From Zymoseptoria tritici IPO323 (lineage: Eukaryota; Ascomycota; Dothideomycetes; Mycosphaerellales; Mycosphaerellaceae): 64,000 bases of DNA. This document shows positions 1 through 12,858 of the stretch, one piece after another. The first letter of the stretch is position 1. Every line of letters begins with the position of its first letter. The DNA lies in the NCBI RefSeq assembly GCF_000219625.1, contig NC_018214.1, positions 2,480,001-2,544,000 on the forward strand, in the 5' to 3' direction. A model generated the notes under the pieces. It did not search any database. It saw only the letters and a program-made list of their open reading frames with translations, and had not been told where the DNA came from. Both the position numbers and the translations under genes were made by a program.

Positions 1-1913
1 GTTCTCTCAAAGCCGGGATTCGACTGGCGGCCAGGAGAATGAGCATTGTGCTCGCCATGCTGTGATACAGGTCAGCGTTGAGCGTTGTGCCGACGATTGG
101 GCACATACGAGAGCGAGCAGATCCACGTGTCAATAAGCACAGTCTGCTTGTACGGACGTAGATTCATAATGTGCAATAGACACATTCTCAAGCATATCTC
201 GCTCTGCCCCAGCACCATCTCGCTGACCAGTTCTCCAGCAGCAGACTTCGTGAGGCACTGGTTTAGAAATGGTCGATAGATGACTGCTCGACAAGTCAAA
301 TATCTCTGACGCAGAAACCCTCCGTGTCCTGAAGTCATCTCTTGAGCATCAGTGGTGAATTGAAACGCTGGTGGAAGGCATGCCCTCCACTCCTCGAGCT
401 GGTGATCGAGCTCATTGACAACGTGTGGGAACCGAGCATCATCAAACGCTACACCTGAGTCTGGGGCGTAGAGAAGATCGTGAACTCTGTTCAGAAGTCG
501 CCGCATGGAAACGCAGGCCAGAAAGTACAGTGACGATTGGTCTCGCTCCGTCTCGTTGGTCGAGGTCTCGTAGAACGCCGGAAATGGGATGGAAGACTCA
601 ATTTCGCCGACTCCACTCTGTGGTAGTGCTGCGAGCTCCGCGATGTAGTCGCTCTCCAGAATGTAGCACGACCAGAAGATGCGACGGATGCACTCGGTAT
701 CAGCACCCGTATCTGCGGAAGTGTAAGATAGCAGGAGACGACATTTGGTCGCAGCCATACTGATGTAGGACCAGGCTTGCAGTGGACGCTGGAGGTATGC
801 GAAGAACAGCGCCGCTAGGAAGAGGCATTGTGTTGCAGTGGTGGAAGCCTCCATGTGCACAATGTGGATACGTTGCAGAAATAGGTTGAGGTAGCTCCCG
901 GCGATATTGCGAAGATACGAGATATCTGCGTTCCCGAAGACTCCCACGACGCGAGCGGCACATCCCAAGGCCATGGTAATTAATGCATGAGCACAGTCGA
1001 CACTGTGTTCTAAATCTCGCCTTGACATGCGCCGCTCCACATCGACGAGTTGCCGTGCTGATACAGTCGGGTAGGCGAAATTCACCACAATCCGGAATGA
1101 AGTGACAGTACGGTTGATCTCGTCCTTGTCCATGTGAGGAAGCGAGCTCAGCTGTTCCGCACCGAGCGGCGCCCGTTGCTGCTCGAGGGTGAAGATGTGC
1201 TGGTAGTTGGTGCGGAGGCTCGGGAAGACGTCAAAGTAGCTCCACGCAAGCACAGATTCGGTGGTGGAGGCATGTTGAGACGATATAATAGCATTGTCGA
1301 GGCTGTTGCGGTGACTTCGAGCGTTTTGTACCAGCAGGCGAGCACCCGTGACGGTCGATGGTCGGCGGTTCCTCGAGCCTGAGGTACCCGGAGAGAAGAT
1401 TTCGGTGCCGCTCGAATTGTTCTGTGCTGATGAAGAAGACTCCTTTGGGTCGTTAGACAGTACTCCAAGACAAGCATTTGTTGGCTCTTACCAGCATCTC
1501 GCCGATCTGAGAGAGACGGTCCTCGAGCCGTAGGACAGTCTCGAGAATAGCGTCACTCTTGCCCTTGCTAGCATCTCACTCAGTATACTTTCGCGCCAAT
1601 TCCGCCTATTGACACTCACGTCAATGGCTCGGATCCATAGATGCACTGGGAGTTCGATGCAGCGCAGTTGGCGCAAGGATTCATCCCGTCTCCATCACAT
1701 CTACCGTTCTGTTCAGCAGAGCACAACGATTATGGCGGTCTCTGCAAACCGACCGGACTTTCCGCTGTCTACACCCGGCGCACTGAAAACAAGGAGTCGT
1801 CAGTCTGAGCATTTTGGTCCGACCGTCTGCTCACGTGTACCTACAGCTTGTGGGCCTCTTCTACGCTTCCGTGCGCGCGAGTCGTGCTCGTCGCCGCCAT
1901 CGTCAATCTGCAT
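1..1913 (-). CDS. Zn2Cys6 fungal transcription factor (3' end beyond window)
   Basis: Nuclear DNA-binding regulator. I assemble it as exons 1845-1913, 1754-1782, 1620-1700, 1492-1567, 109-1421 and <1-59, joined by GT-AG introns of 49-70 nt that keep one frame. The first three exons build a complete binuclear zinc cluster with spacing C-x2-C-x6-C-x7-C-x2-C-x6-C (starting CAGCRQRKVRC), preceded by a basic RKRRR stretch. A short heptad-like linker follows (ETVLRLEDRLSQIGEML, probable dimerisation helix), then a serine-rich spacer and a fungal_trans middle homology region with a FWSCYILESDY-like motif. More than 540 residues are visible and the gene runs off the left edge. The ATG at 1913 is chosen because it opens the frame of the basic stretch. 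It is divergent from the beta-galactosidase gene 530 bp away, so a sugar-related role is possible but is only inference from position. Confidence 0.85.
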
Positions 1914-5733
<3,820 letters not shown>

Positions 5734-6058
5734 AGTGTATGTGAGATCGATATGCAGCACAGTGATGAGGAGATATCGCATACGGCAACCTCGATGGCAT
5801 CCGATTTCTCCGCTTGATATCCCTGCGTCCCCATTCTCCGCTCTTATGCCCTGATCGACTTATTCTACCTCAACGTGGCAGGAGCGTGGCATCGAATGTG
5901 GAGAGCCACGACTGGACATGAATATCAAGCCTTGATGCGAGGTTCTCCGTTGCCGATGCTAAGGAATTGCCTTCCGAGGTCGAGATGGACGAATGCATAT
6001 ATAGGGTGCACACGCAGTGATCAGATCATGAAGCAAATTTCTATTGCTTTACCCGAAC
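5734..6058. other. Intergenic spacer, no gene seen
   Basis: This 325-bp spacer holds the beta-galactosidase 3' end and the former promoter of the decayed GH5-like gene, including a TATA-like tatatag around 5998-6004. No coding or repeat signal is evident. Confidence 0.4.
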
Positions 6059-6745
6059 ATGTTCTTCAACCAAGTCCTTGCAGCCGGCGCTGCTTTAATA
6101 GCAGTTGCCAATGGTCTTGCTCCTCCTCCTAATGGGCCTAACGCTGCTCCTAAAGGGCCCTTGACTCCGGCAAATGGTTCGAAGGGTCCGCACAGCCCGA
6201 AAGATGGCTGGCCGAATGCTCCCTTCGCCACCGAAGGAAGAGACGTGGTGAATAGCAAAGGAGAGACGGTCACCTTCGCTGGCATCAACTGCTGGCAAGT
6301 CGATTTGGACCTCAATAGCATGGCAGCTTTGACTGCCAGATCGCAGGTCACGGCGAGGCTATGACTCCAGAAGGTCTGTACCAGTCGATCAGAAACATGG
6401 CACAAAAGGTCAACGACCCGGACATGAATGTCATCCGGTTGACCTATGCGATCCAGGTATGCTCACCTATCTTCGCTGGAGAGGGGACTGTATCTGACGG
6501 ACCGCAGATGATCGATGATATCGTCGACGGCAACGAGTTCTCGTTGAAACACTCGTTCGAGTTGCACAATTACAACAACGGTCTGGAGAATGGAAACTGC
6601 GCCGATTTCAACATGTACGACCAGGGTTACAACGCCATGGACACCAGCCTGACAGTACGGCGAAGAACGTTGCGCCAGTTTTGTTGATGGAATTCGGATT
6701 GCGAGCTGTTCGTATTGTGTGGGGAGCCTCAGTAGAGAATAATGT
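6059..6745 (+). pseudogene. Decayed secreted GH5-like glycosidase
   Basis: The ATG at 6059 opens a signal peptide (MFFNQVLAAGAALIAVANG), a proline/glycine-rich linker, and the typical GH5 entry motif GRDVVNSKGETVTFAGINCW. The reading frame then shifts between about 6300 and 6345 without a convincing donor site, and the second frame continues the family pattern (HGEAMTPEGLYQSI, MNVIRLTYAIQ). A plausible intact intron follows at 6456-6507 (gtatgc to gcag). After YNAMDTSLT the frame breaks again and jumps to NVAPVLLMEFGL, a motif normally far downstream in this family, so an internal block including much of the barrel is missing. The tail decays after about 6745. I read it as an internally deleted pseudogene of a secreted endoglucanase-like enzyme. 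Family assignment is good; the exact substrate cannot be known. Confidence 0.7.
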
Positions 6746-6992
6746 CTACACTTTGTGGAACGTGTGGTATAATGTAATTGGGATGTTGGCTTTCGCGTGG
6801 AGTTCGTGTTCGTGTCGGTACCAGGGTACTTCGAGGTGGGGGGCTGGAACATTCACTCGCACTAGCGTGGTCTTGGCAAAAAGTCAGGAGCTCGCGGATC
6901 GTTCGATCTTGACCAATAATGCTCGCACCAACAATGTAGCTACATATACGGTACCGGCTCGCCGCCCTGCATCAATTGGTAACAATCATATC

Positions 6993-7129
6993 GCCTTCTT
7001 AGCTCAGTTGGTAGAGCGCGGGTGAGTTTAAACCCTTTCAAGCTTCCCCATTGATCTTATACTGACATTCATGACAGCACTAGTACGACTGCTATGCCGA
7101 GGTCGCCAGTTCAACTCTGTCAGGAGGCA
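6993..7129 (+). tRNA. tRNA-Thr(AGT) with intron-like insertion in the anticodon stem
   Basis: Acceptor strands GCCTTCT (6993-6999) and AGGAGGC (7122-7128) pair over seven positions, with discriminator A at 7129. The A box TAGCTCAGTTGG is perfect, and the T loop TTCAACT closes a T stem GCCAG/CTGTC with one mismatch. The anticodon stem CGGCA/TGCCG forms only if 7022-7077 is removed, giving the loop CTAGTA with anticodon AGT. A short ordinary tRNA intron (about 8 nt, 7086-7093) fits the canonical 37/38 position. Threonine is therefore the expected charge. The T-stem mismatch and the extra insertion leave open that the gene is non-functional. Confidence 0.65.
7022..7077 (+). other. Spliceosomal-type intron sequence within the tRNA gene
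   Basis: The 56-nt segment starts GTGAGT, has a branch-like TACTGAC 12 nt before its end, and ends ACAG. These are the features of protein-gene introns elsewhere in this window. It interrupts the 5' strand of the anticodon stem between CGG and CA, where no tRNA-endonuclease intron is expected. Removing exactly this segment restores the five-base-pair stem. Confidence 0.6.
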
Positions 7130-8096
7130 CTGTTCTTTTGCCGTTCTTTTGAGCTATCAATCGTCTAAAACGGACAGCAATTGCGTTCAAAATGAGTGTT
7201 TGAAGTTTTGCTATTGTGTGGGACCAAAGGGTGGGAATTTCGGGGGAACCGCGGTCTGCCCGCTTCAGTCTTGGCAATGTAGACGACGACATTCACTCTG
7301 TTGATTCATTCAAGCAAGGACGGACTGTTGGGGCTTCGAACGAGACAGCCATGGCCATGTGCGACTGAATTGACAATCTCGACAGACGAGCGTTCAAACT
7401 TGTGATGGCTCGCTCGTAATGTGTTTGCTTGACAACTTGACCAACTTCTGGCCTACACCAGGAACCAGGCAAGACTCGCTGCCTCCATAGCTTCGCTCGA
7501 ATCGCACCTCTCAACTTGGACTTCAGTGGCTTGGCCCGTAGAGTGGGTTGGAGAACGACATTATTGCTGCTGATTTGGCTCCTACGAAGGCACATGCATC
7601 TTCCTCCAAAGAGGTCTCCATTGTCTCGCACAGAATATACACTCCACGCCACCAACGTTCGCCACACACGATACAGTCTGAGTAGGATCAAGGAGGTAGA
7701 AGCCTCATTCTGATGGACTATCGGCGAGCATTCCAGCGAGACTCCAAGCCTCTTCTCGAAACATACTGTGTGATTATGACACTATGCTTGGTCCCAAACA
7801 GCCGCAAGTGAGGCAGCATATGTTCAGATGTTGAGCGACACTATCGAGAGGCTTGTAGCAACATCGATCGGTACGACACCATTTACCGTCCTTTGTGTCT
7901 CATATGCATTGCTTCTTGCCAGAGTCTTTCACCACATTCCACACATAAGTCGCTCTTTCATCAGGCCAGACCAGTCTCTTCTCCTCCTTCTCCAGCAAAC
8001 CGTGCCAAACAAACCTCCCTTAGCACAAAACCGTTACTCCGCCTTGCCCAACATGCCTTTCCACAACATTTCTCATTCACACATCGTCCCACCAAC
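7130..8096. other. Intergenic region, no supported gene
   Basis: About 970 bp between the tRNA and the kinase/UPRTase gene. Short ORFs exist on both strands but none shows a domain, signal peptide or splice-consistent frame. The last 200 bp are C/T-rich, as expected for a fungal promoter and 5' UTR. Confidence 0.4.
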
Positions 8097-10115
8097 ATGG
8101 CACCTCCAACTCAGTACCTGCCTCTCTTGGGCACCAAACCGAAGCTCATCGCCATCTTCGGTCTTCCTGGCTCCGGCAAAACCCATCTGCTTCGCCACCT
8201 CCAGCACACTCTGCCCTTCCAACACTTTGCTTTCTTCGAGGGCTCCGAAGTCATCGCAGAAGTCATGGCCTCCTCCGGTGGACTCCCAGCCTTCCTCAGC
8301 ATGGACAATGCCAACAAGAGGATCGTTCGAGACACTGCGATCCGCAATATCGTCGAGACTTGCACGTCAAGCGAACGCATCGGTATCATGACAGGCCATT
8401 GCATATTCTGGGATGAGGGCGAGGAATGTCCTGATTCGATCTTGGGGAACGCAGACTGGGCAGCCTTTACGCATATCCTGTACCTCAAAGTGGATCCCGC
8501 AACGATTCGAGCGAGAACGCTGGCAGACCAAAGTCGGCCTCGTCCCGACACCTCCAAAGAGCATCTGCAGTTGTGGCAGGATGACGAAATGCGTGACCTT
8601 CGCATGAACTCTCTGCAACATGACATCCTGTACTCGAGCGTATCGGGGAAGCCCGAGGAAATTCAAAACACGGTCAAAACCTTCATCACCGACTTTGCTG
8701 AACACGACGAGCAGGTCAACATGTCTCGTGCACTGCAACATCTCGACTCGTCCTTGCCGCCGGGACGGTCCATCGAGACAATGCTGGTGCTTGACGGCGA
8801 CAAGACGTTGACGGCCAGCGATACCGGAGACATCTTGTGGGACATGATCAAGGACCCAAAGATGGCAGTCACCGACCCGGTCAAGCAGATCTTCGACAGC
8901 CCGATGAGGTACTCTTACACCGCTTTTCGGCAAGCTGCGCTGATGCATTCCGAGCGTCATGAATCCATTCTCTTCGATTTGCTCTGCGAGGAAGTGGCGA
9001 GCAGAGTCGTCATCCATCCAGAGTTTCTCGCTTTCCTCAGCCAAGTCAAGAAGAACAAGCAGGTCGGCGCCATCCTTGTCACCTGCGGTCTCACTCCTCT
9101 CTGGCGACACGTTCTCAACAAAGCAGGTCTCCACGAAATTCCAATCATCGGCAGCGGTCAGATCTCCCACGGCTTTGTCGTCACGCCGGAAGTCAAGACA
9201 GCGGTCGTCCACCGCCTTCAGCATGCCTACCACATGAATGTGTGGGCATTCGGCGACAGTCCTCTGGATCTTGGGATGCTCAACCAATCCGATCGAGCGT
9301 TCGTTGTGGTAGGAGATCAGCGTACCCGCAGCAAGTCAATGGAAAGCAAGCTTCTCTCCTCCATTCAGCAAGGTCTTAAAGCCCAGCAGATCCTTCTACC
9401 ACCCACCTCCACTTTGCGTCTCGACTCCACCACTCTTCCCCCCATCCAGCTCCAAGATCTGGTCTTCGACGATGCTCGATATTGGATCTTCAACATCTCT
9501 CACGCCACGGACAAGCCCTCCGCTCAGATTCTCATGACCGCAACGCGCGACGCCTCCTTCGCCGGTCCTGCGCTTCGACACGCCCATCATCAAATCGGCC
9601 GCTACCTAGCATTGGAGTACGTGAGTGAGAAGATCGGACTCACCTCGTACCCCATCCGACATGTGCAAGGCAATTTCACCACCGGCCAGCGCCTCCTCGA
9701 CGAAGACAAGACTCTCATCATTGCTCTGATGCGAGGTGGAGAACCGATGGCGTTGGGCGTGAGTGAAGCCTTTCCACTCGCTGCTTTTCATCATTCCTAC
9801 CAGCCGGAAGATGTGCAGGAGAAGAATCTGAAGGGTATGAGGACCGTGGTGTTGGTGGACTCGGTGATCAATAATGGGAAGTCGATGGCGGAGTATATCA
9901 ACCACATTCGTGGGCTGGATGTCCCGGTGAGGATAGTGGTGGTGGCAGGCGTTGTTCAAGAGCAGGCGGTGCAGGAGAATGGAGGGCTTCGCAAGCAGCT
10001 CGAGCGGCATGGCAGGTTGGACCTCGTGGCGTTGAGGATGTCAAGCAACAAGTACACCGGGAAGAAGCAGACTGATACGGGCGATCGTCTGTTCAACACA
10101 ACTTATCTCGATTGA
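8097..10115 (+). CDS. P-loop kinase / HAD phosphatase / uracil phosphoribosyltransferase fusion
   Basis: Single-exon protein of 672 residues with three nucleotide-related modules. Residues 17-200 form a P-loop kinase-like NTPase with Walker A GLPGSGKT (22-29). Residues 228-440 carry a HAD-type phosphatase with the nucleophile motif LVLDGDKTL (DxDxT, Asp233), a threonine motif in ILVTCGLTP and the acidic motif FGDSPLDLGM. Residues about 460-665 resemble uracil phosphoribosyltransferase, with the PRPP-binding loop VVLVDSVINNGKS (Asp588) and an upstream MRGGEP. UPRTase makes UMP from uracil and PRPP in pyrimidine salvage; the two N-terminal modules could act on a nucleoside or phosphorylated partner. 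The frame is open from 7893, but that first codon is not ATG; the ATG at 8097 precedes the first conserved segment. Fold assignments are good; the combined reaction is unknown. Confidence 0.85.
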   Translation: MAPPTQYLPLLGTKPKLIAIFGLPGSGKTHLLRHLQHTLPFQHFAFFEGSEVIAEVMASSGGLPAFLSMDNANKRIVRDTAIRNIVETCTSSERIGIMTGHCIFWDEGEECPDSILGNADWAAFTHILYLKVDPATIRARTLADQSRPRPDTSKEHLQLWQDDEMRDLRMNSLQHDILYSSVSGKPEEIQNTVKTFITDFAEHDEQVNMSRALQHLDSSLPPGRSIETMLVLDGDKTLTASDTGDILWDMIKDPKMAVTDPVKQIFDSPMRYSYTAFRQAALMHSERHESILFDLLCEEVASRVVIHPEFLAFLSQVKKNKQVGAILVTCGLTPLWRHVLNKAGLHEIPIIGSGQISHGFVVTPEVKTAVVHRLQHAYHMNVWAFGDSPLDLGMLNQSDRAFVVVGDQRTRSKSMESKLLSSIQQGLKAQQILLPPTSTLRLDSTTLPPIQLQDLVFDDARYWIFNISHATDKPSAQILMTATRDASFAGPALRHAHHQIGRYLALEYVSEKIGLTSYPIRHVQGNFTTGQRLLDEDKTLIIALMRGGEPMALGVSEAFPLAAFHHSYQPEDVQEKNLKGMRTVVLVDSVINNGKSMAEYINHIRGLDVPVRIVVVAGVVQEQAVQENGGLRKQLERHGRLDLVALRMSSNKYTGKKQTDTGDRLFNTTYLD

Positions 10116-10485
10116 GGTGTTGTTCCGGTGAGGGAGGGTCGAGACCGTTATTGATCGGTATTGGCGTTGGCGGGCGCGATTTGCACATCGAGCACATGTT
10201 TCTTGATTGTCTTGGACGATTCGAACGACCAGGAGATAGAAGCAATTCGAATCAATCCACGCGTTGTCCATTTCGATCACTTCCTCTGATATCAAGCGTT
10301 CCCGTTCCGCACGCCATTGTCGATCGTTTGTCTGTCCTCCTGCTAGACATCCACCTTCCACGCAAACGGGATGCACATTGTGTTGTGCACTTTCAGCAAG
10401 ATCAAAGAGTGAAGTAGCAGTAGACCTCGGGCTCCTTTGTTGAATTTCGCTGTCCAACACCTCCCATCACATCACCTTCTTGACC
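10116..10485. other. Convergent 3' intergenic spacer
   Basis: This 370-bp interval lies between the ends of two convergent genes and should hold both terminators. I see nothing else in it. Confidence 0.4.
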
Positions 10486-11022
10486 TCACTTGCTGACATC
10501 GCCTTGTCCAACAGCATTTGCCAACTCCGGCTTCACCGCTTCACTTCCCTGCTTCTTCTTCTCTTCCTCTTCAAACAACTCTTTCCAGTACTCTCCATCA
10601 AAGCCATCCATCAACCTGGTATATTCCTCCCCAGCTTTCACCCATCCTTTCACCCCACCCTCCAGCACACAGACTTGCATATTCTCATCCCCAGCAGTCT
10701 TTCTCACATGATCCAAGAACCAGCCAGCGCAGCGTGGACCTCTGCCATTGCTCGAACCGCAGGTGAACACTACCCACTCGATATCCGCTTTATACGCCAG
10801 CTCATACAGAGCACCCCGATTCCACCAGAACCCTTGTGCGGGTACATTGAGACTGCCACGAATCGAGCCGCCGAGGTAGTCCGTTCGGCGAGTGTCGATG
10901 ATCAGGAGATTGCCGATTTTGAGGGAGAGGATCTGGTGCACGCGGTTGCGAGGCATGAGAGGAGCGACCAGCGTTGGCGGTGAGAAGGCGGCGTGCCAGG
11001 GCTGTTCGATCGGGGCGGTCAT
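10486..11022 (-). CDS. Rhodanese-fold phosphatase/arsenate reductase-like protein (Cdc25/Acr2 class)
   Basis: A 178-residue protein made of one rhodanese domain. The IIDTRRTDYLGGSIRGSLN segment is the classic rhodanese N-terminal signature. The active-site loop CGSSNGRGP supplies Cys88 and Arg94 in a Cx5R arrangement, the longer loop of the Cdc25, Acr2 and Ych1 group rather than the six-residue loop of thiosulfate sulfurtransferases. A role as arsenate reductase or small phosphatase is therefore more likely than sulfur transfer, but the two cannot be told apart here. The C-terminus (after about 140) is acidic then lysine-rich. I start at the ATG at 11022 because the rhodanese homology begins soon after; an in-frame extension to 11142 would add a hydrophobic leader. 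The gene is convergent with the kinase/UPRTase fusion. Confidence 0.8.
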   Translation of the reverse strand: MTAPIEQPWHAAFSPPTLVAPLMPRNRVHQILSLKIGNLLIIDTRRTDYLGGSIRGSLNVPAQGFWWNRGALYELAYKADIEWVVFTCGSSNGRGPRCAGWFLDHVRKTAGDENMQVCVLEGGVKGWVKAGEEYTRLMDGFDGEYWKELFEEEEKKKQGSEAVKPELANAVGQGDVSK

Positions 11023-12858
11023 GGTTGCGGGATCGTTTGAGTTATGAAGGGCAAGTACGTGCTGAGGTACGAGTACGTGCAGTGTGCGAGAGAGGAGTGT
11101 AATCGAGGAAAGAAGAACGGTAGCTGCAAGAGAAGAACCCAACCTTGCCTCACCTACCGGGCTTGGCTAGAACTACTGTCGGCTCGTGACTGTACTCGAT
11201 CAGTCCTTGGCCGACCGTCTTTCATTGTAATAATGTGATGATATGAGCATCTTGGGAGAATGGTGGTCAAAAGGATGTCACAGATCGTACACCATTGGCG
11301 GCGTCGCTGTTGAGAAGTTGGGTCCACTCACCCCAACCTCGACACGAGGCGTGCAAGCGTGATGAGCCGGAACCTGTCAGACACGTCGACCTCTTTTTCA
11401 TTTTCATGAACTACTTCCATGCACCAACCGTCGCGAGTCACCAATTGAAGGAGTGCGGTTGAAGGCGATACCACGTGCATGAGACGAGCTCGAGAAGCAC
11501 GATCTCCGTCCTCCACTCCGACCGTACACAGCAACGTGTGAGCGACCTGGCTCCAGACCGTCGGCACTGCGTACGAAACGTGCGTACAAAATGCAAGAGC
11601 AACTTTGTAGCTCCGCCTTGTAGTGACTGGCGCCTACCAGTCTTCAGCTACAACAGCGGAGGCACACGTGGTATCGAGCGTTCGCCGGCAAGCTACAGAG
11701 CCCGCACTTCTGTGTCCGTCTGGTGAAGCCATGGGTCCAAGAAATCGCAGCAACGTGCGCTGGACTCGTACACGCCAGACTGGAGCGTTACTGGAGCGTT
11801 CTGTACACCATAGACCTCGTGGAAGAGTTCCGTCCATTGCTGATTGAGCACAGGAGCGTGGCGATGCACATCACTTCCTCTGCATGTCGGAGCAGCGTTC
11901 GTGCCGGAACCCGAATGGCGAGGCCAACGTTTGTGATCCATCAAACAGAAACGTGAACCTCAAGCGAGGACTCCACACATCTAAATCGAGCTCGTCAATT
12001 CCGAGGAATTAATTGGATTTTCCCATCGATTGAACATGGAACCGCCCAACCCTGCACGCACTTCGAACCCGAACGGGCGAGCGGTGGATCTCAAACAATG
12101 CGGAGACCAGGATCTTGCTCCTCCTCGATCGTTCCTGATAGCGCGGCCCGAATGACCTGCATGCTCGGGGGAAAATTCTCCTTGCGAGAAAGCATTGGAA
12201 GAGAGCTTGTCTTATGCTCGCACTGACTGCAAGGTCGTGGACGCCACGCCATCAACGACTTTCACGTGTGCAATGTGAGGCAAGGAAGCACTACTTTTAT
12301 GACGAGCGGCGAGGGAGGATGCGGTGTGGCTGCAAGTGTTTGTCAATTTCAAACACCACGAAGTGCACTCGCCGTTGGGTCCGCATTGCGCAAAGGGTGA
12401 CGATACTAATTGTCGTTCTACCCAAGTATGATCCGACTGGCACACCCATTCATGCACGAGCTGGCCGCGGGACGAACGGCAACTTCACTTGCATCCACTA
12501 TCGGTCAATGTTCTTTCAAGACTGCGATTCTTCCGTCGCACAACACTGCTATTCCCAGCGCTCGCCTTGTTCCACAGCAGAATACGGCAAAGGACCATCG
12601 CCTTGGGAACAGTCGGGCATACGCGCGCTGCATGGCTCTGAGCTCCACCCGTTTCCTGCAGGCAAGCATTGAAATCTTTTCCTACGCCACGCACGATTCA
12701 CCTGCTCCTTTTTGTGGGATTGTAGGGACATTCACGTTGAGATCTTTCCTCGCGCTCTTTGACCTTTGTCTTTCCACTTGCGCTCGTTTCTTTCTCATTT
12801 CTCGTACCTCGAAGATTTTGTGTAGTCGGTGGACTTTCTCTCACCGCACCGTTTCACA
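11023..12858. promoter_or_regulatory. Long divergent intergenic region upstream of the laccase
   Basis: This 1.8-kb region separates the divergent starts of the rhodanese and laccase genes. It contains only short unsupported ORFs. The final 120 bp before the laccase ATG are strongly C/T-rich with TTTC runs. No tRNA, repeat or transposon signature is visible. Confidence 0.4.

Noticed and set aside
6993..7129. Reading the whole tRNA insert as one ordinary long tRNA intron
   Set aside because: The insert lies in the 5' strand of the anticodon stem, not at 37/38, and has splice-site and branch-point features of mRNA introns.
7293..7691. 132-codon minus-strand ORF in the tRNA/UPRTase spacer
   Set aside because: Composition is unlike neighbouring proteins and there are no recognisable motifs.
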